Shown here: piece by piece, positions 35,502 through 44,984 of the stretch
Numbering within the stretch: position 1 is the first letter of the stretch
Layout: every line of letters begins with the position of its first letter
From: an uncultured Paracoccaceae bacterium
GTDB lineage: Bacteria; Pseudomonadota; Alphaproteobacteria; Rhodobacterales; Rhodobacteraceae
Length of the DNA stretch: 64,000 nucleotides
Direction of reading: 5' to 3'
NCBI GenBank assembly: GCA_947492475.1
Contig: CANLNM010000009.1
Span: 37,020-101,019 of the forward strand
The notes under the pieces: generated by a model
What the model saw: only the letters and a program-made list of their open reading frames with translations
What the model was told of the DNA's origin: nothing
The model's database searches: none
Program-made: the position numbers and the translations under genes

Positions 35502-36134
35502 TTATATTTCAATAGCTTCCGCGATTGCCATGGCGTCTTCAAGTTCGACGCCAAGATATCGCACGTTACTGTCCATTTTGGTGTGACCCAGCAGAAGCTG
35601 AACGGCACGCAGGTTGCCCGTCTTCTTATAGATCTGGGTGACCTTTGTGCGTCGCATTGAATGGGTGCCGTAAGCAGTTACCTCCAGCCCAATCGACGAC
35701 ACCCAGTCCCGCACGATACGGGCGTACTGGCGCGTTGAAATATGAAGGCGCTCGTGGAAGCGTCCCGGCCAGAGAAATTCGGACCCGACCATCAGCGGAT
35801 CTTTCATCCACGTCGCGACCGATGCCCGTGTGCCCTCCGAGATTTCAAACCGAACCGGTTTTTGGGTTTTGCTTTGCAGAACGGATGCGCGGGCTTTGAT
35901 CTGCCCAGACGCCATGACATCAACGACTTTAATCCGGACGAGGTCGCAGCCACGCAACTTGCTGTCGATTGCCATGTTGAACAAAGCCAGATCGCGATGG
36001 TTCTCGGCCAATTCGAGCCGAACGCGGATGGCCCAGACATGTTTGGGCTGCAGCGGGAGCTTTTGGCCGACGATGAGACCCTTGTTCCAAGCTGGACGAA
36101 GTGCGCGAATGGCCGGTAAATTCGGTGTTTGCAT
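35502..36134 (-). CDS. Stand-alone tyrosine recombinase
   Basis: 210 residues. The catalytic residues are all visible: R61 (SKLRGCDLV), H158-x2-R161 (HSMRRTK), H184 (LLLGHTKMDS) and nucleophile Y193 (NVRYLG). The N-terminal core-binding domain is short or absent compared with phage integrases (usually about 400 residues). Such compact recombinases often mark mobile or plasmid-derived DNA. It sits at the left edge of the accessory region that runs to 55.7 kb. Confidence 0.88.
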   Translation of the reverse strand: MQTPNLPAIRALRPAWNKGLIVGQKLPLQPKHVWAIRVRLELAENHRDLALFNMAIDSKLRGCDLVRIKVVDVMASGQIKARASVLQSKTQKPVRFEISEGTRASVATWMKDPLMVGSEFLWPGRFHERLHISTRQYARIVRDWVSSIGLEVTAYGTHSMRRTKVTQIYKKTGNLRAVQLLLGHTKMDSNVRYLGVELEDAMAIAEAIEI

Positions 36135-36475
36135 GGTAGATTCTCCGATCCACCATTCCCTCCCATAGCGACAACCAGACGTTGACAGCGCTTTATATCA
36201 CAAGATCTGCAAAAGCAGCGAATGCCCGGTTTGAGCCCTAACAGCCGAATTTTTGTATTGCAGCCAATGTCTGCATCGGTCTGAGTGAGAAACAACTAAT
36301 CATCAGCTGATGGTCAAATCTTAACATCGCTGGGAACGTGGCGATGACGTTTTCAGTATAAAAACCAGTTTAACCTAAATTCACGTTGTTCCCTGTTGAT
36401 CTCGTGTTTCATCTTGGCGGAAAATGACGGTTGCGCGTCATTGCAGCCAAGACAAACTGTAGCGATACTTTCGCA
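36135..36475. other. Intergenic stretch with interspersed repeat
   Basis: About 340 bases with no gene I can support. Contains repeat copy 4 at 36215-36238 and the upstream regions of the divergent recombinase and glxA-like genes. Confidence 0.5.
36215..36238. repeat. Interspersed repeat, copy 4
   Basis: GCAGCGAATGCCCGGTTTGA followed by GCCC. Shares the GCAGCGAATG core and CCGGTTT with the copies at 578, 2587 and 21303. Confidence 0.5.
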
Positions 36476-37487
36476 ATGCAATTCGTTGATAAAACCAGCA
36501 CCCGTACTCCTAACCAGCCCAAACGGGTTGTGATGTTGACTTTTGACGGTGCCAGCTCGCTGGACACAATTGGGCCGGTGGATGTGCTCGCTGGCGCAAA
36601 AATGGCTCTTCAAGCACCGGATCCGGTGTACCAGGTTGAGATGTTTTCACTGGGCGGCGGACTGGTGTCTACAAGCCCGGCACAATTGAAAATCGACACA
36701 TTGGCTCTTGGAGATTTGAACAATGGTCCCATCGATATTCTGATGATTTCAGGAGGGGAAAGTGCCGTTGAAATTTCTCAAACCCCCGAAATGTGCAGTG
36801 CCGTTCGAATGTTGTCTCAGCGCGCCAATTGTGTGGCGAGCATTTGCACCGGAGCGTTCATACTTGCCTCCGCAGGTCTGTTAAAAAAACCGCAAAGCCA
36901 CAACCCATTGGTACTGGTCTGAAAAACTCGCGCGCGATTTTCCTGATATTCAGCTCGATGCGGATAAGATCTTTGTGCAAGACGGGAATGTTTTTTCCTC
37001 CGCGGGAATAACGGCGGGCATAGATCTTGCTTTGGCTTTTATAGAACGGGACTTTGGGGCCGAGATAGCACTTTCGGTTGCCCAGATGTGGGTGATGTTT
37101 CTTAAACGTCCCGGTGGGCAGTCTCAGTTTAGCTCTTTCTTGCCGCCCAGCGAGGCTGCAACCGATGCAATCGGCAAAACCCTTATCTGGGCTCATAATC
37201 ATCTGGACAAAGATCTGAACGTCGAAGCATTGGCAGATCGGAGCGCAATGAGCCCTCGGAATTTTGCACGTCGGTTTGTCGAAAAGGTTGGTGATACACC
37301 TTCCAAATACATTGAAAAAATGCGTGTACGCGCCGCCAAATCCTATCTTGAAACAACGGATATGCCGATCGATCTGATCGCCTCTGCGACGGGCTTTCAA
37401 AACGCAGATCGGATGCGCCGCAGTTTCAACCGTACTCTCAACGTCAACCCTCAGGAATACCGCGAACGCTTTCGCATTCAAAACTGA
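36476..37487 (+). pseudogene. GlxA-type regulator (DJ-1/PfpI + AraC HTH) with a frameshift
   Basis: The first frame encodes a DJ-1/PfpI-like amidotransferase-fold domain (VVMLTFDGASSLDTIGPVDVL, nucleophile-elbow ASICTGAF) and ends early at 36922. The second frame continues the family sequence with KATTHWYWSEKLARDFPD and ends in a complete AraC HTH pair (VEALADRSAMSPRNFARRF and IDLIASATGFQNADRMRRSF). The switch falls at seven A residues (36883-36889); six would keep one frame. Either a recent frameshift, slippage at the A tract, or an error in the sequence. Confidence 0.8.
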
Positions 37488-37504
37488 AACCAAAGGAAAA
37501 ACTG

Positions 37505-38188
37505 ATGTCAGATGCCCCTAAGAAAGTTGGAATCTACATATTCGAGAATATGACAATGATCGATGGCTATGCGCCGCTGCAATTCTTCGCCATGACACCG
37601 GGAATTGAGGTGTTCACTTTCGCAAAAACCTCTGAACCCTTGCTTTGTTACTCGGGTGTTTATCTAACGCCGCAATATGGTTTTGATGATTGCCCCGATA
37701 TTGACGTGCTGGTTGTTGCTGGCGGCGGCAATGTGCTGGCTCAAATTCAAGACCAAGACGTCATCAATTTTTTGCGCAAAGCAGGTGAAAACGCGGATTA
37801 TGTCACATCAGTTTGCACGGGTTCGTTGATATTGGCCGAAACTGGTTTGCTGGACGGTCACAAAGCAGCAACGCATTGGGCATTTACCGAAGTGATGGCC
37901 AACTTCCCCAATGCTGAACAAGTGGACGAACGTATTTGCATTTCGGGCAATCGCATTACGGGCGGTGGCATGACGGCCGGTCTTGATTTTGCCTTGACCA
38001 TCGTTGCCCAAGTGATCGGGGAACCTGTGGCACATACCATGCAACTTTTGTTGGAATACCGCCCTGCGCCCCCCTTCAATTCGGGCGGCCCTGAAACCGC
38101 ACCTGAGTTTGCAGTTGAAACCGTCCGTGGTCAAGTTGGCCAACTGGCTGGTGATCTATTCGAATACACAAAAGCAAAGGCTGCCTAA
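37505..38188 (+). CDS. DJ-1/PfpI-family protein
   Basis: 227 residues of the DJ-1/PfpI superfamily. The nucleophile elbow is SVCTGSLILAETGLL, with GHKAATHWAF downstream, as in isonitrile hydratase-like and GlxA-like proteins. No HTH domain is fused. It follows the frameshifted GlxA-like gene by 17 bases and was probably regulated by or cotranscribed with it. A hydratase or chaperone-like activity cannot be decided from sequence. Confidence 0.88.
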   Translation: MSDAPKKVGIYIFENMTMIDGYAPLQFFAMTPGIEVFTFAKTSEPLLCYSGVYLTPQYGFDDCPDIDVLVVAGGGNVLAQIQDQDVINFLRKAGENADYVTSVCTGSLILAETGLLDGHKAATHWAFTEVMANFPNAEQVDERICISGNRITGGGMTAGLDFALTIVAQVIGEPVAHTMQLLLEYRPAPPFNSGGPETAPEFAVETVRGQVGQLAGDLFEYTKAKAA

Positions 38189-38425
38189 ACCATGAACAGA
38201 AGAAACAATCGCGGTTGTGCCGCAGCATTCCAGATCACCGGCTAAGGTCCGAATTGGGCCGTTCGCGTGACTTTGCAAAGGGTACCAGTTGCACATAGCC
38301 GCTGTTGGTGAGGTTCACCGCGCATGTCTTGTTTCGCAGCTTACCCTTCTTTCTGCACCTTTTCCGTAGCACTGTTGTAGCACCGTGATTTAAGGTACAA
38401 ACGCGAATGCCGCCCTAAGGGGCGT

Positions 38426-39247
38426 TTAGGCTGCTATTCTCATTGGTTGTGTTTTGCTGGCATAGGCCTCATCGGGAGTCAACAAGCCGTGCGTCGAATG
38501 CGGGCGTTCCGAGTTATAATAGCTCAGCCACTTGCCGATCCCGGCGCGCATTTCTGAGCCCGTCTCAAAAGCATTCAGATAAACGCATTCATACTTCAGG
38601 GATCGCCACAGACGTTCAATCATACGGTTGTCGCGCCATGCGCCCTTGCCATCCATACTGATCTTGATCTTTGCAACTGTCAGAACGTCGATCCAAGCAC
38701 CGCTGGTGAACTGGCTGCCCTGGTCGCTGTTGAAGATTTCCGGCGCACCGTACCTGGCAATGGCCTCTTTCAAAGCCTCCACGCAGAAGTCCGCGTCCAT
38801 GCTATTGGACAGACGCCAAGATAGAACGTTGCGGCTGTACCAATCCATGATGGCGACCAGATAAAGGAACCCACGCCGCATTGGGATGTAGGTGATGTCC
38901 GCGCACCAAACCTGGTTCGGACGATCAATCACCATATTGCGCAACAGGTATGGCCAGATCTTATGCTGTGGATGCCTCTTTCTTGTTTTGGGCTCCTGGT
39001 AGATCGGTATCAGACGCATCAACCGGCGCACACGATGGCGGCCGCATTTATGGCCTTGCCGTTTCATGAAGCGTGCCATCTGACGCGACCCGTACCATGG
39101 CGTTTCCAAAAACTGCTTGTCGATGATCTCCATGAAACGCAGGTTCTCAGCGCTTTCGCCGACCGGCTGATAGTAAAGGCGCGACCGCGACAGCTGCAAC
39201 AGTTCGCACTGTTTACTGAGGCTTAACTTGTGATCCCGGCTCACCAT
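38426..39247 (-). CDS. IS3-family transposase OrfB
   Basis: 273 residues. Integrase core with DDE residues in VWCADITYIP, FNSDQGSQFT and DNRMIERLWRSLKYE, the HTH_21 region near YGSRQMARFMKRQGHKCGRHRVRRLMR, and the C-terminal YNSERPHSTHGLLTPDEAY. Normally made as an OrfAB fusion by -1 frameshifting from orfA. Confidence 0.93.
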   Translation of the reverse strand: MVSRDHKLSLSKQCELLQLSRSRLYYQPVGESAENLRFMEIIDKQFLETPWYGSRQMARFMKRQGHKCGRHRVRRLMRLIPIYQEPKTRKRHPQHKIWPYLLRNMVIDRPNQVWCADITYIPMRRGFLYLVAIMDWYSRNVLSWRLSNSMDADFCVEALKEAIARYGAPEIFNSDQGSQFTSGAWIDVLTVAKIKISMDGKGAWRDNRMIERLWRSLKYECVYLNAFETGSEMRAGIGKWLSYYNSERPHSTHGLLTPDEAYASKTQPMRIAA

Positions 39248-39549
39248 TTTTTGCCTCGCGTCCCGAGCAGTTGATGCGAGGCTTCGGCTAAAAAATCCCG
39301 TTCCACCACCAACTGGCCAATCTTCGAATGCAGCTTATCGACGTCGGCGGCACTTACCCGTTCTGGGGCAGAACCACGGCGCGTAAATGCCGTCGCCATG
39401 TTTTCTATCGCTGCACGCTTCCACGTTCCGATCTGCGTTGGGTGAACGCCATACTTCTTGGACAGCTCTGCCAGAGTCATCTCCTCGCGGATCGCTTCAA
39501 GCGCAACCTTGGCTTTAAACTCTGGCGAATGGTTCTTTCGTTTCTTCAT
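39241..39549 (-). CDS. IS3-family OrfA
   Basis: 102 residues, HTH_8-type DNA-binding protein (KNHSPEFKAKVALEAIREEMTLAELSKKYGVHPTQIGTWKR) with a leucine-rich C-terminal helix. A run of six A residues close to its end, in the overlap with orfB, is a plausible -1 slippage site. Confidence 0.92.
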   Translation of the reverse strand: MKKRKNHSPEFKAKVALEAIREEMTLAELSKKYGVHPTQIGTWKRAAIENMATAFTRRGSAPERVSAADVDKLHSKIGQLVVERDFLAEASHQLLGTRGKKW

Positions 39550-39650
39550 TTTGGATCGTCACTTTCGTCATGCGATCCACCTTAGCGGTTGGCCCAAATT
39601 TCCGCGACCACCTCTGGCCATATCAAGTTCAATACGCGATTGCGTTCCGC

Positions 39651-40793
39651 TTAAGTCGCGAGGTTTCGTGTTTTCAACGCTTGGTTCAAACCTATGATAT
39701 GGTCCCTCAATGCTGCTTCCCATTTACAAATGTGTTCGACGTGCCAAGCGACATACTCAGGCCAATTATCGCGATTGTATCCTTCGCATGGGACACCAAA
39801 CTGTAACCGGCTGGCCTTCTTTGTATCTAAACGCATCCACTCGATTTCATGTCCGAAGTCCTTTTCGATTTGAGTTTTTTGTTCGATCAGTCGGTCAAAC
39901 AACCACTTATTCTCCTCGGCAACGGCACGTCCGAATGTGAACTCAACCCTGATCTCGGACTTCGCAAAAATTAGAGCATAGTGACAAGAGCTAAGCCCAG
40001 CCCCTGCGCTCAACCAATGGTCTTTGCTAGGACTGATATTTTGGTAAAGCGTCACACCTTCTTCCCGCAACGCATCCAGGGTCATCCCCCAATAGTCTCG
40101 ACGCAATTTATGACGGTTCTTTTGCTCACCTTGGGCGCCGCGTGCTTCAGTTTCTTTTTCGGCCATGCCGATCATAAAGTCAGCAGCTTCTGGTGTGGGT
40201 ATGACAGGCTGGATATCGACGAACACTTCTTCCCTGAAGACATAAGGCAGCACCTTGAAGCAACGCGCATCAATGCGGTTCTCGCGCAGCCACAAAACGG
40301 TGGCTGTCACCTCTTTGCGGAAATGGGCGGCGATGAAAATTAGACGTTGATCATTGCCGGGGTTCAGCACCACTTCATCAAGTTCTTCTTCATCTAAGAA
40401 ATCGCAAATGTTAGCCACGGCATTGCCCCCGCCACAGTAACGGTCGAGGTATTGTTGGTAGATGTCGACGATTTGCGCCTTTGTCAGGCCCGAGACATAG
40501 GCAGTGTATTTGAGCGCCTGCCAAGTAACGTCGCGACCTGAGTCGTCGAGCTTGTTTTCGATCACAACAAGTCGCCCGTCTTTATCCAACGCGAGTAAAT
40601 CGAGACGCTCTCGTGTATCCGCGAAACCATCGAATTCTTTCTGAATAATCAACAGCTCTTCACCCAAGGCGTCAGGTTGATTAGCAAGCCATTCTTGCAG
40701 ATGCTCCCTCTCACGAAGGTTGAGCTCAGAGAAGCGCTTGGCTTCAAGTTTGGTCAGGCGGTTCTCGGAACGATTTACTTGGAACAATTGCAT
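39651..40793 (-). CDS. PD-(D/E)XK-like protein with DUF4268 domain
   Basis: 380 residues. The N-terminal half has a NucS/PD-(D/E)XK-type core: RLDLLALDKDGRLVVIENKLDDSGRD (D..ExK). The C-terminal half resembles DUF4268 (residues about 215-375, HKLRRDYWGMTLDALREEG and following). I chose the ATG at 40793 over a GTG three bases earlier. Such genes are often found beside restriction systems, and it lies 44 bases downstream of hsdR on the same strand. Accessory nuclease or anti-phage role inferred. Confidence 0.82.
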   Translation of the reverse strand: MQLFQVNRSENRLTKLEAKRFSELNLREREHLQEWLANQPDALGEELLIIQKEFDGFADTRERLDLLALDKDGRLVVIENKLDDSGRDVTWQALKYTAYVSGLTKAQIVDIYQQYLDRYCGGGNAVANICDFLDEEELDEVVLNPGNDQRLIFIAAHFRKEVTATVLWLRENRIDARCFKVLPYVFREEVFVDIQPVIPTPEAADFMIGMAEKETEARGAQGEQKNRHKLRRDYWGMTLDALREEGVTLYQNISPSKDHWLSAGAGLSSCHYALIFAKSEIRVEFTFGRAVAEENKWLFDRLIEQKTQIEKDFGHEIEWMRLDTKKASRLQFGVPCEGYNRDNWPEYVAWHVEHICKWEAALRDHIIGLNQALKTRNLAT

Positions 40794-40836
40794 CACTCAC
40801 TTCTAATTCAGGCAACTCACGAGGGATATTTGGGAC

Positions 40837-43800
40837 TTAGCTACTCCAGCTTTCGCTCAATGCTTCAGCCTGTTTCAAACATAGTTCCACGGCTTCATCT
40901 GCCCGATCGGGTGGATATTTCCACTTTCTCAACGCCCTGCGAACAAGATTGCGTAATTTCGCCCTAACGCTGTCTCGAACCTGCCAATCAACGGTCGTGC
41001 TTTTCTTAAGTTGCGCTGTGACATGCTTTGCTAGCTCCCGGAGGCTGTTATCTCCAAGTTCTTTTACCGCAGATTCATTTTGGATCAGAGCTCTGTAGAA
41101 GGCGACCTCATCTGGGTTTAGACCAGATTTTTCCGCCAATTCGGCATCCTCGGCCATATCCTTAGCCATCTGTATCAACTCTTCAATCACTTGAGCCGTT
41201 TCGATTGCACGGTTGTGATATTTGCGAAGAGTTTCCAATATTCTGTCTGAGTACTTTTTCTCGGACACAACGTCGGTCTTCATCCGAGCCTTTACTTCAT
41301 CACGCAGCAAGCGCTCCAGTAAGTCGACGGCCAGGTTCTTTTCTTCGAGTTTAGCAACATCTTCCATGAACTCCGGAGACAACAATCCAATGTTTGGCTT
41401 ATCTAACCCGACCAAATGAAAAATGTCATCGACGCCATCCGCAACAATCGCGTTGTCAATTATCTGTTTCAAAGCAGAGTTTTTTTCTTCATCTGTCCGG
41501 CGCTTGTCGACCGTAGTGAATTTTGAAATCGCATTTTTTATGGCACTAAGAAACGCTATTTCTTTCTTGAGTGGCTCAACTTCATCCATGGTACTACACA
41601 GCGTGTACGCCTTCCCGATAGCTGCCATGACATCCAAAAACCGCCGCTTGCCATCAAGGTTGTCGCTATCTCCCTGCGGACCCAAAATGTGATTCATCGC
41701 TCCCGGCAGCAATTGGACAGCATTTTGTTCAAAATCGCTGTAGTCAAACCCGTGGAGAATTCCGCGAACTACATCCATCTTTTCCAAAAGAACAGAATAA
41801 GCTTCCTGCATGTCATGAGTGGGCTTACCCTTACCGTTGGACCCAGTGTAGGTTTTCAAAGCCTGTTTTAATTCATTGGCGATGCCAATGTAGTCAACAA
41901 CTAGCCCCCCCGGCTTGTCTTTGAACACACGATTGACGCGAGCAATAGCTTGCATCAAATTATGCCCCTTCATAGGCTTATCAATATACATCGTATGACA
42001 GTTTGGCGCGTCAAAGCCTGTTAACCACATATCCCGCACAATCACTAACTGCAGCGGATCGTTCACATCCTTAAAGCGCTTCTCAAACAGCTTTTTCGTT
42101 TCTTTGCTATAGATATGGGGTCGCAGTTTATCTTTGTCAGATGCCGACCCCGTCATTACAATTTTGATACCGCCCTTAGTTGGATCGTCATCATGCCAAT
42201 CAGGCCTAAGGGCGACGATAGCATCGTACATTTCAACGCAAATTTCGCGGCTCATGCAGACAATCATACCTTTCCCAGGCATGCTTGCGATACGTTCTTC
42301 GAAATGTTGAACTAGATCTTTTCCGACTTCTTCAACTCTTGGTTCGCTGCCGACAAGTTTTTCCAAAGCCGACCACTGAGATTTTGTCTTTTCACGTGCA
42401 GAAACATCCTCCTCGTCTTCGATGACTTCATCAACGTCATCGTTAAGGGCTTCGATCTCTGCCTCATTGATATTCAACTTGGCCAAACGGGATTCATAAT
42501 AAATGGGAACCGTCGCCCCATCATCCACGGCATCTTGAATATCATACACAGAGACATAGTCCCCAAACACAGCACGCGTATCTTTGTCGCCTGTATCAAT
42601 CGGCGTTCCGGTAAATCCAATGAACGAAGCCCCCGGCAAAGCATCCCGCATATGCTTCGAATAACCGAACGTGTATTTGCCAGTCTTAGGATTGAGTTTG
42701 GCCTTGTCTCCGTATTGGCTGCGGTGAGCCTCATCACTCACAACAACGATATTTTTCCGCTCACTCAAGATTGGATGTGCCGTTTCTTTCTCCTCTAGCG
42801 CAAACTTCTGCACCGTCGTAAAAATGATCCCGCCGGACTGACGGGATGCAAGGATCTCGCGCAACTCGTCTCGATCGCCAACCTGCACAGGCGTTTGCTT
42901 CAACGTTTCGGCCGCCATACCAAAAGTATCGAAAAGCTGCCCATCCAAATCATTCCGATCAGTCACAACAACAATCGTTGGATTGTTCATTTCAGGCTGC
43001 GCTAACAATTTCCCCGCATAGCAGACCATCGAGATCGATTTACCCGATCCTTGAGTATGCCAAACAACACCGGCCTTGCCGGCTTTATCGCCTTGAGCCC
43101 TAGTTGCAGCCACAGACGCATCGACCGCAGCGCGAACGGCGTGGAACTGATGATAACCAGCGATCTTCTTGATCGTGACGTCATTGTCTTTCTCAAACAA
43201 AACGAAATGCCGAATATAGTCCAAAAGCAAATCAGGTTGGAAAAACCCCTTAACAAGCGTCTCGAGCGCATACTCAAACAGCGGCCTGTCTTTTTCATTG
43301 GCTACTGTACGCCATGCCATGAAGCGCTCTTTATTCGCCGTCAATGACCCAACACGCGCATGCACACCATCACTGATGACCAAGGCCTCGTTAAACGCGA
43401 AAAGATCAGGGATTTCTTCCTTGTAGGTCCGCAACTGTTGATACGCAGACCAAATATCCGCGTTCTTGTCAGCAGGGTTCTTCAATTCCAACACCGACAC
43501 GGGCAGGCCGTTGATAAACACAATGACATCTGGGCGGCGGTTCCCCTTCGTTCCCACGATCGTATACTGATTGACCATAAGGAACTGATTGTTCCCCACC
43601 GAGTCAAAATCGATCAAACGCACATAGTCGGTTTTCTCCTCACCGGAAGCGTCCTTAAAGGTAACCTTCACACCTTCGAGCAGATACTGGTGCAATGCCT
43701 TGTTGTTCTTGATCAAGATCGGCGTTTCAGGTTTTGCTACCTGTTGCGCGACTTGCTCCAAAGTCTCCGCCGGAATATGCGGATTGATCACCACCAGGCG

Positions 43801-43953
43801 GTCAAGCAACCGGTCATGCAGAATAATCTGTCGATAGTCGGCGCGCTCCGGCGACGGCCCATCAGGGGCAATGTCGTACCCGCAGATGTAATCGTATCCG
43901 ATGGATTGAAACCAATCGAGGCAAAGCTGTTCTAGTTGATCTTCAGTAATCAT
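40837..43953 (-). CDS. hsdR: Type I restriction enzyme, restriction subunit
   Basis: 1038 residues. N-terminal PD-(D/E)XK nuclease ([20 protein letters not shown]), then the SF2 translocase with Walker [21 protein letters not shown], the DEAH box [16 protein letters not shown] and the second RecA-like domain ending [16 protein letters not shown]. It translocates and cuts unmodified DNA in complex with HsdM and HsdS. The start overlaps the SIR2 gene as ATGA. Length and motifs indicate an intact gene. Confidence 0.96.
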   Translation of the reverse strand: MITEDQLEQLCLDWFQSIGYDYICGYDIAPDGPSPERADYRQIILHDRLLDRLVVINPHIPAETLEQVAQQVAKPETPILIKNNKALHQYLLEGVKVTFKDASGEEKTDYVRLIDFDSVGNNQFLMVNQYTIVGTKGNRRPDVIVFINGLPVSVLELKNPADKNADIWSAYQQLRTYKEEIPDLFAFNEALVISDGVHARVGSLTANKERFMAWRTVANEKDRPLFEYALETLVKGFFQPDLLLDYIRHFVLFEKDNDVTIKKIAGYHQFHAVRAAVDASVAATRAQGDKAGKAGVVWHTQGSGKSISMVCYAGKLLAQPEMNNPTIVVVTDRNDLDGQLFDTFGMAAETLKQTPVQVGDRDELREILASRQSGGIIFTTVQKFALEEKETAHPILSERKNIVVVSDEAHRSQYGDKAKLNPKTGKYTFGYSKHMRDALPGASFIGFTGTPIDTGDKDTRAVFGDYVSVYDIQDAVDDGATVPIYYESRLAKLNINEAEIEALNDDVDEVIEDEEDVSAREKTKSQWSALEKLVGSEPRVEEVGKDLVQHFEERIASMPGKGMIVCMSREICVEMYDAIVALRPDWHDDDPTKGGIKIVMTGSASDKDKLRPHIYSKETKKLFEKRFKDVNDPLQLVIVRDMWLTGFDAPNCHTMYIDKPMKGHNLMQAIARVNRVFKDKPGGLVVDYIGIANELKQALKTYTGSNGKGKPTHDMQEAYSVLLEKMDVVRGILHGFDYSDFEQNAVQLLPGAMNHILGPQGDSDNLDGKRRFLDVMAAIGKAYTLCSTMDEVEPLKKEIAFLSAIKNAISKFTTVDKRRTDEEKNSALKQIIDNAIVADGVDDIFHLVGLDKPNIGLLSPEFMEDVAKLEEKNLAVDLLERLLRDEVKARMKTDVVSEKKYSDRILETLRKYHNRAIETAQVIEELIQMAKDMAEDAELAEKSGLNPDEVAFYRALIQNESAVKELGDNSLRELAKHVTAQLKKSTTVDWQVRDSVRAKLRNLVRRALRKWKYPPDRADEAVELCLKQAEALSESWSS

Positions 43954-44984
43954 TTTGCGCCCTCAACTAACTTGCTCAACAATGCCATCAGACATTCGTC
44001 ATGGTCCTCACCCTCAGGATACCAAATCGGAAAAATGTTGGCCTTGACCAGTTCATCCCTCCTCCTCAGCCGCTCATCATTGTCATCACCGATGGGTATA
44101 AATGTATAATGTCTTACCGCTGCCGCAGCCCCACTTTCGTCATGGATTTTCTGTAGGCACTTTACAGTGCGATCCGAACTCAGGCTGCAACCGAGAAAAA
44201 GAAGTGTTTTACCGGCAATGGCCTGAATGCAATCGCCCAAGTTGGTCGCGGCACCGTAATGCGCGTCGTATTCCGCCTTGGTCAAAACACGGCTGCGAGC
44301 GGTGTTGGCTTTACCGTGAAGCTTAACCAACACATTCTTGTTTCTGCCTAAAAGCTTCGGCAACTCGATGGCGTCGGCCCCCAAGAGCTCCTCATCAAAT
44401 GGCGTTTGAAAGGCATCATAGCAGCGCTTAAGAACGCCATCAAAATTTGTGGTTATCACACTAGACGTAAAGCAATGCGGTAAATACCGGACACAGCCTG
44501 ATAGTTGCTCATCCTTGGTATCAAATTTGTTCTCTAAGTGCTCATCAAAGGCATCTGGCGGCATAGCCTCAAATAATGCTTGTGCTGCTTCTTCATACTC
44601 ACCATTCGAAATGAAGGCGTCCAATTCGGCTTCGGAGACAGTTGTTTCCTTGCGCAACTGGTACAAATAGCTCGTCCATCCAGGATAACCGCTCGGTATC
44701 GACAGACCTGCACCAACAAAAGGTGTAACGCTTCCTCGAGCATAGGACTGCTTCAAAGTATTGAAACGATCTGCGTTATCGTGGAGTTGCAGAATTTCAT
44801 CCACTTTCGATAAGCGCTCTTCCTCTTTGGTGTCGCACCAAGCAGCAAATGCAAGATCAAAAGCCTCGTCGTCATCCGTTAGAATTCTGTTCGGGGAAAA
44901 CTTAACACCTTCGATGTCGATGTCTCCGTTCACATCAATACTGGCACTGACTTGTTCCAAAAAATCATCTTTGAGGAACTTCAT
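43950..44984 (-). CDS. SIR2-domain protein inside the type I restriction operon
   Basis: 344 residues. The SIR2 fold is indicated by VTPFVGAGLSIPSGYPGW (about 87-103, the GAGxS nucleotide loop), VITTNFDGVL (about 178-187, the TxNxD motif) and LVKLHG (the catalytic-type histidine). A helical N-terminal domain precedes it. SIR2 enzymes in bacterial defence (Thoeris ThsA, DSR, short pAgo partners) degrade NAD. Genes for HsdS and HsdR overlap it by four bases on each side, so it is a genuine member of the operon. Confidence 0.88.
   Translation of the reverse strand: MKFLKDDFLEQVSASIDVNGDIDIEGVKFSPNRILTDDDEAFDLAFAAWCDTKEEERLSKVDEILQLHDNADRFNTLKQSYARGSVTPFVGAGLSIPSGYPGWTSYLYQLRKETTVSEAELDAFISNGEYEEAAQALFEAMPPDAFDEHLENKFDTKDEQLSGCVRYLPHCFTSSVITTNFDGVLKRCYDAFQTPFDEELLGADAIELPKLLGRNKNVLVKLHGKANTARSRVLTKAEYDAHYGAATNLGDCIQAIAGKTLLFLGCSLSSDRTVKCLQKIHDESGAAAAVRHYTFIPIGDDNDERLRRRDELVKANIFPIWYPEGEDHDECLMALLSKLVEGAK

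Larger units (their letters stand above)
38400..39595 (-). mobile_element. IS3-family insertion sequence
   Basis: Two overlapping genes in the usual orfA/orfB arrangement on the minus strand. I could not fix the ends with certainty. A CTAAGG..GG motif appears near both edges in opposite orientation (about 38413 and 39572), so the limits given are approximate. Confidence 0.75.
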
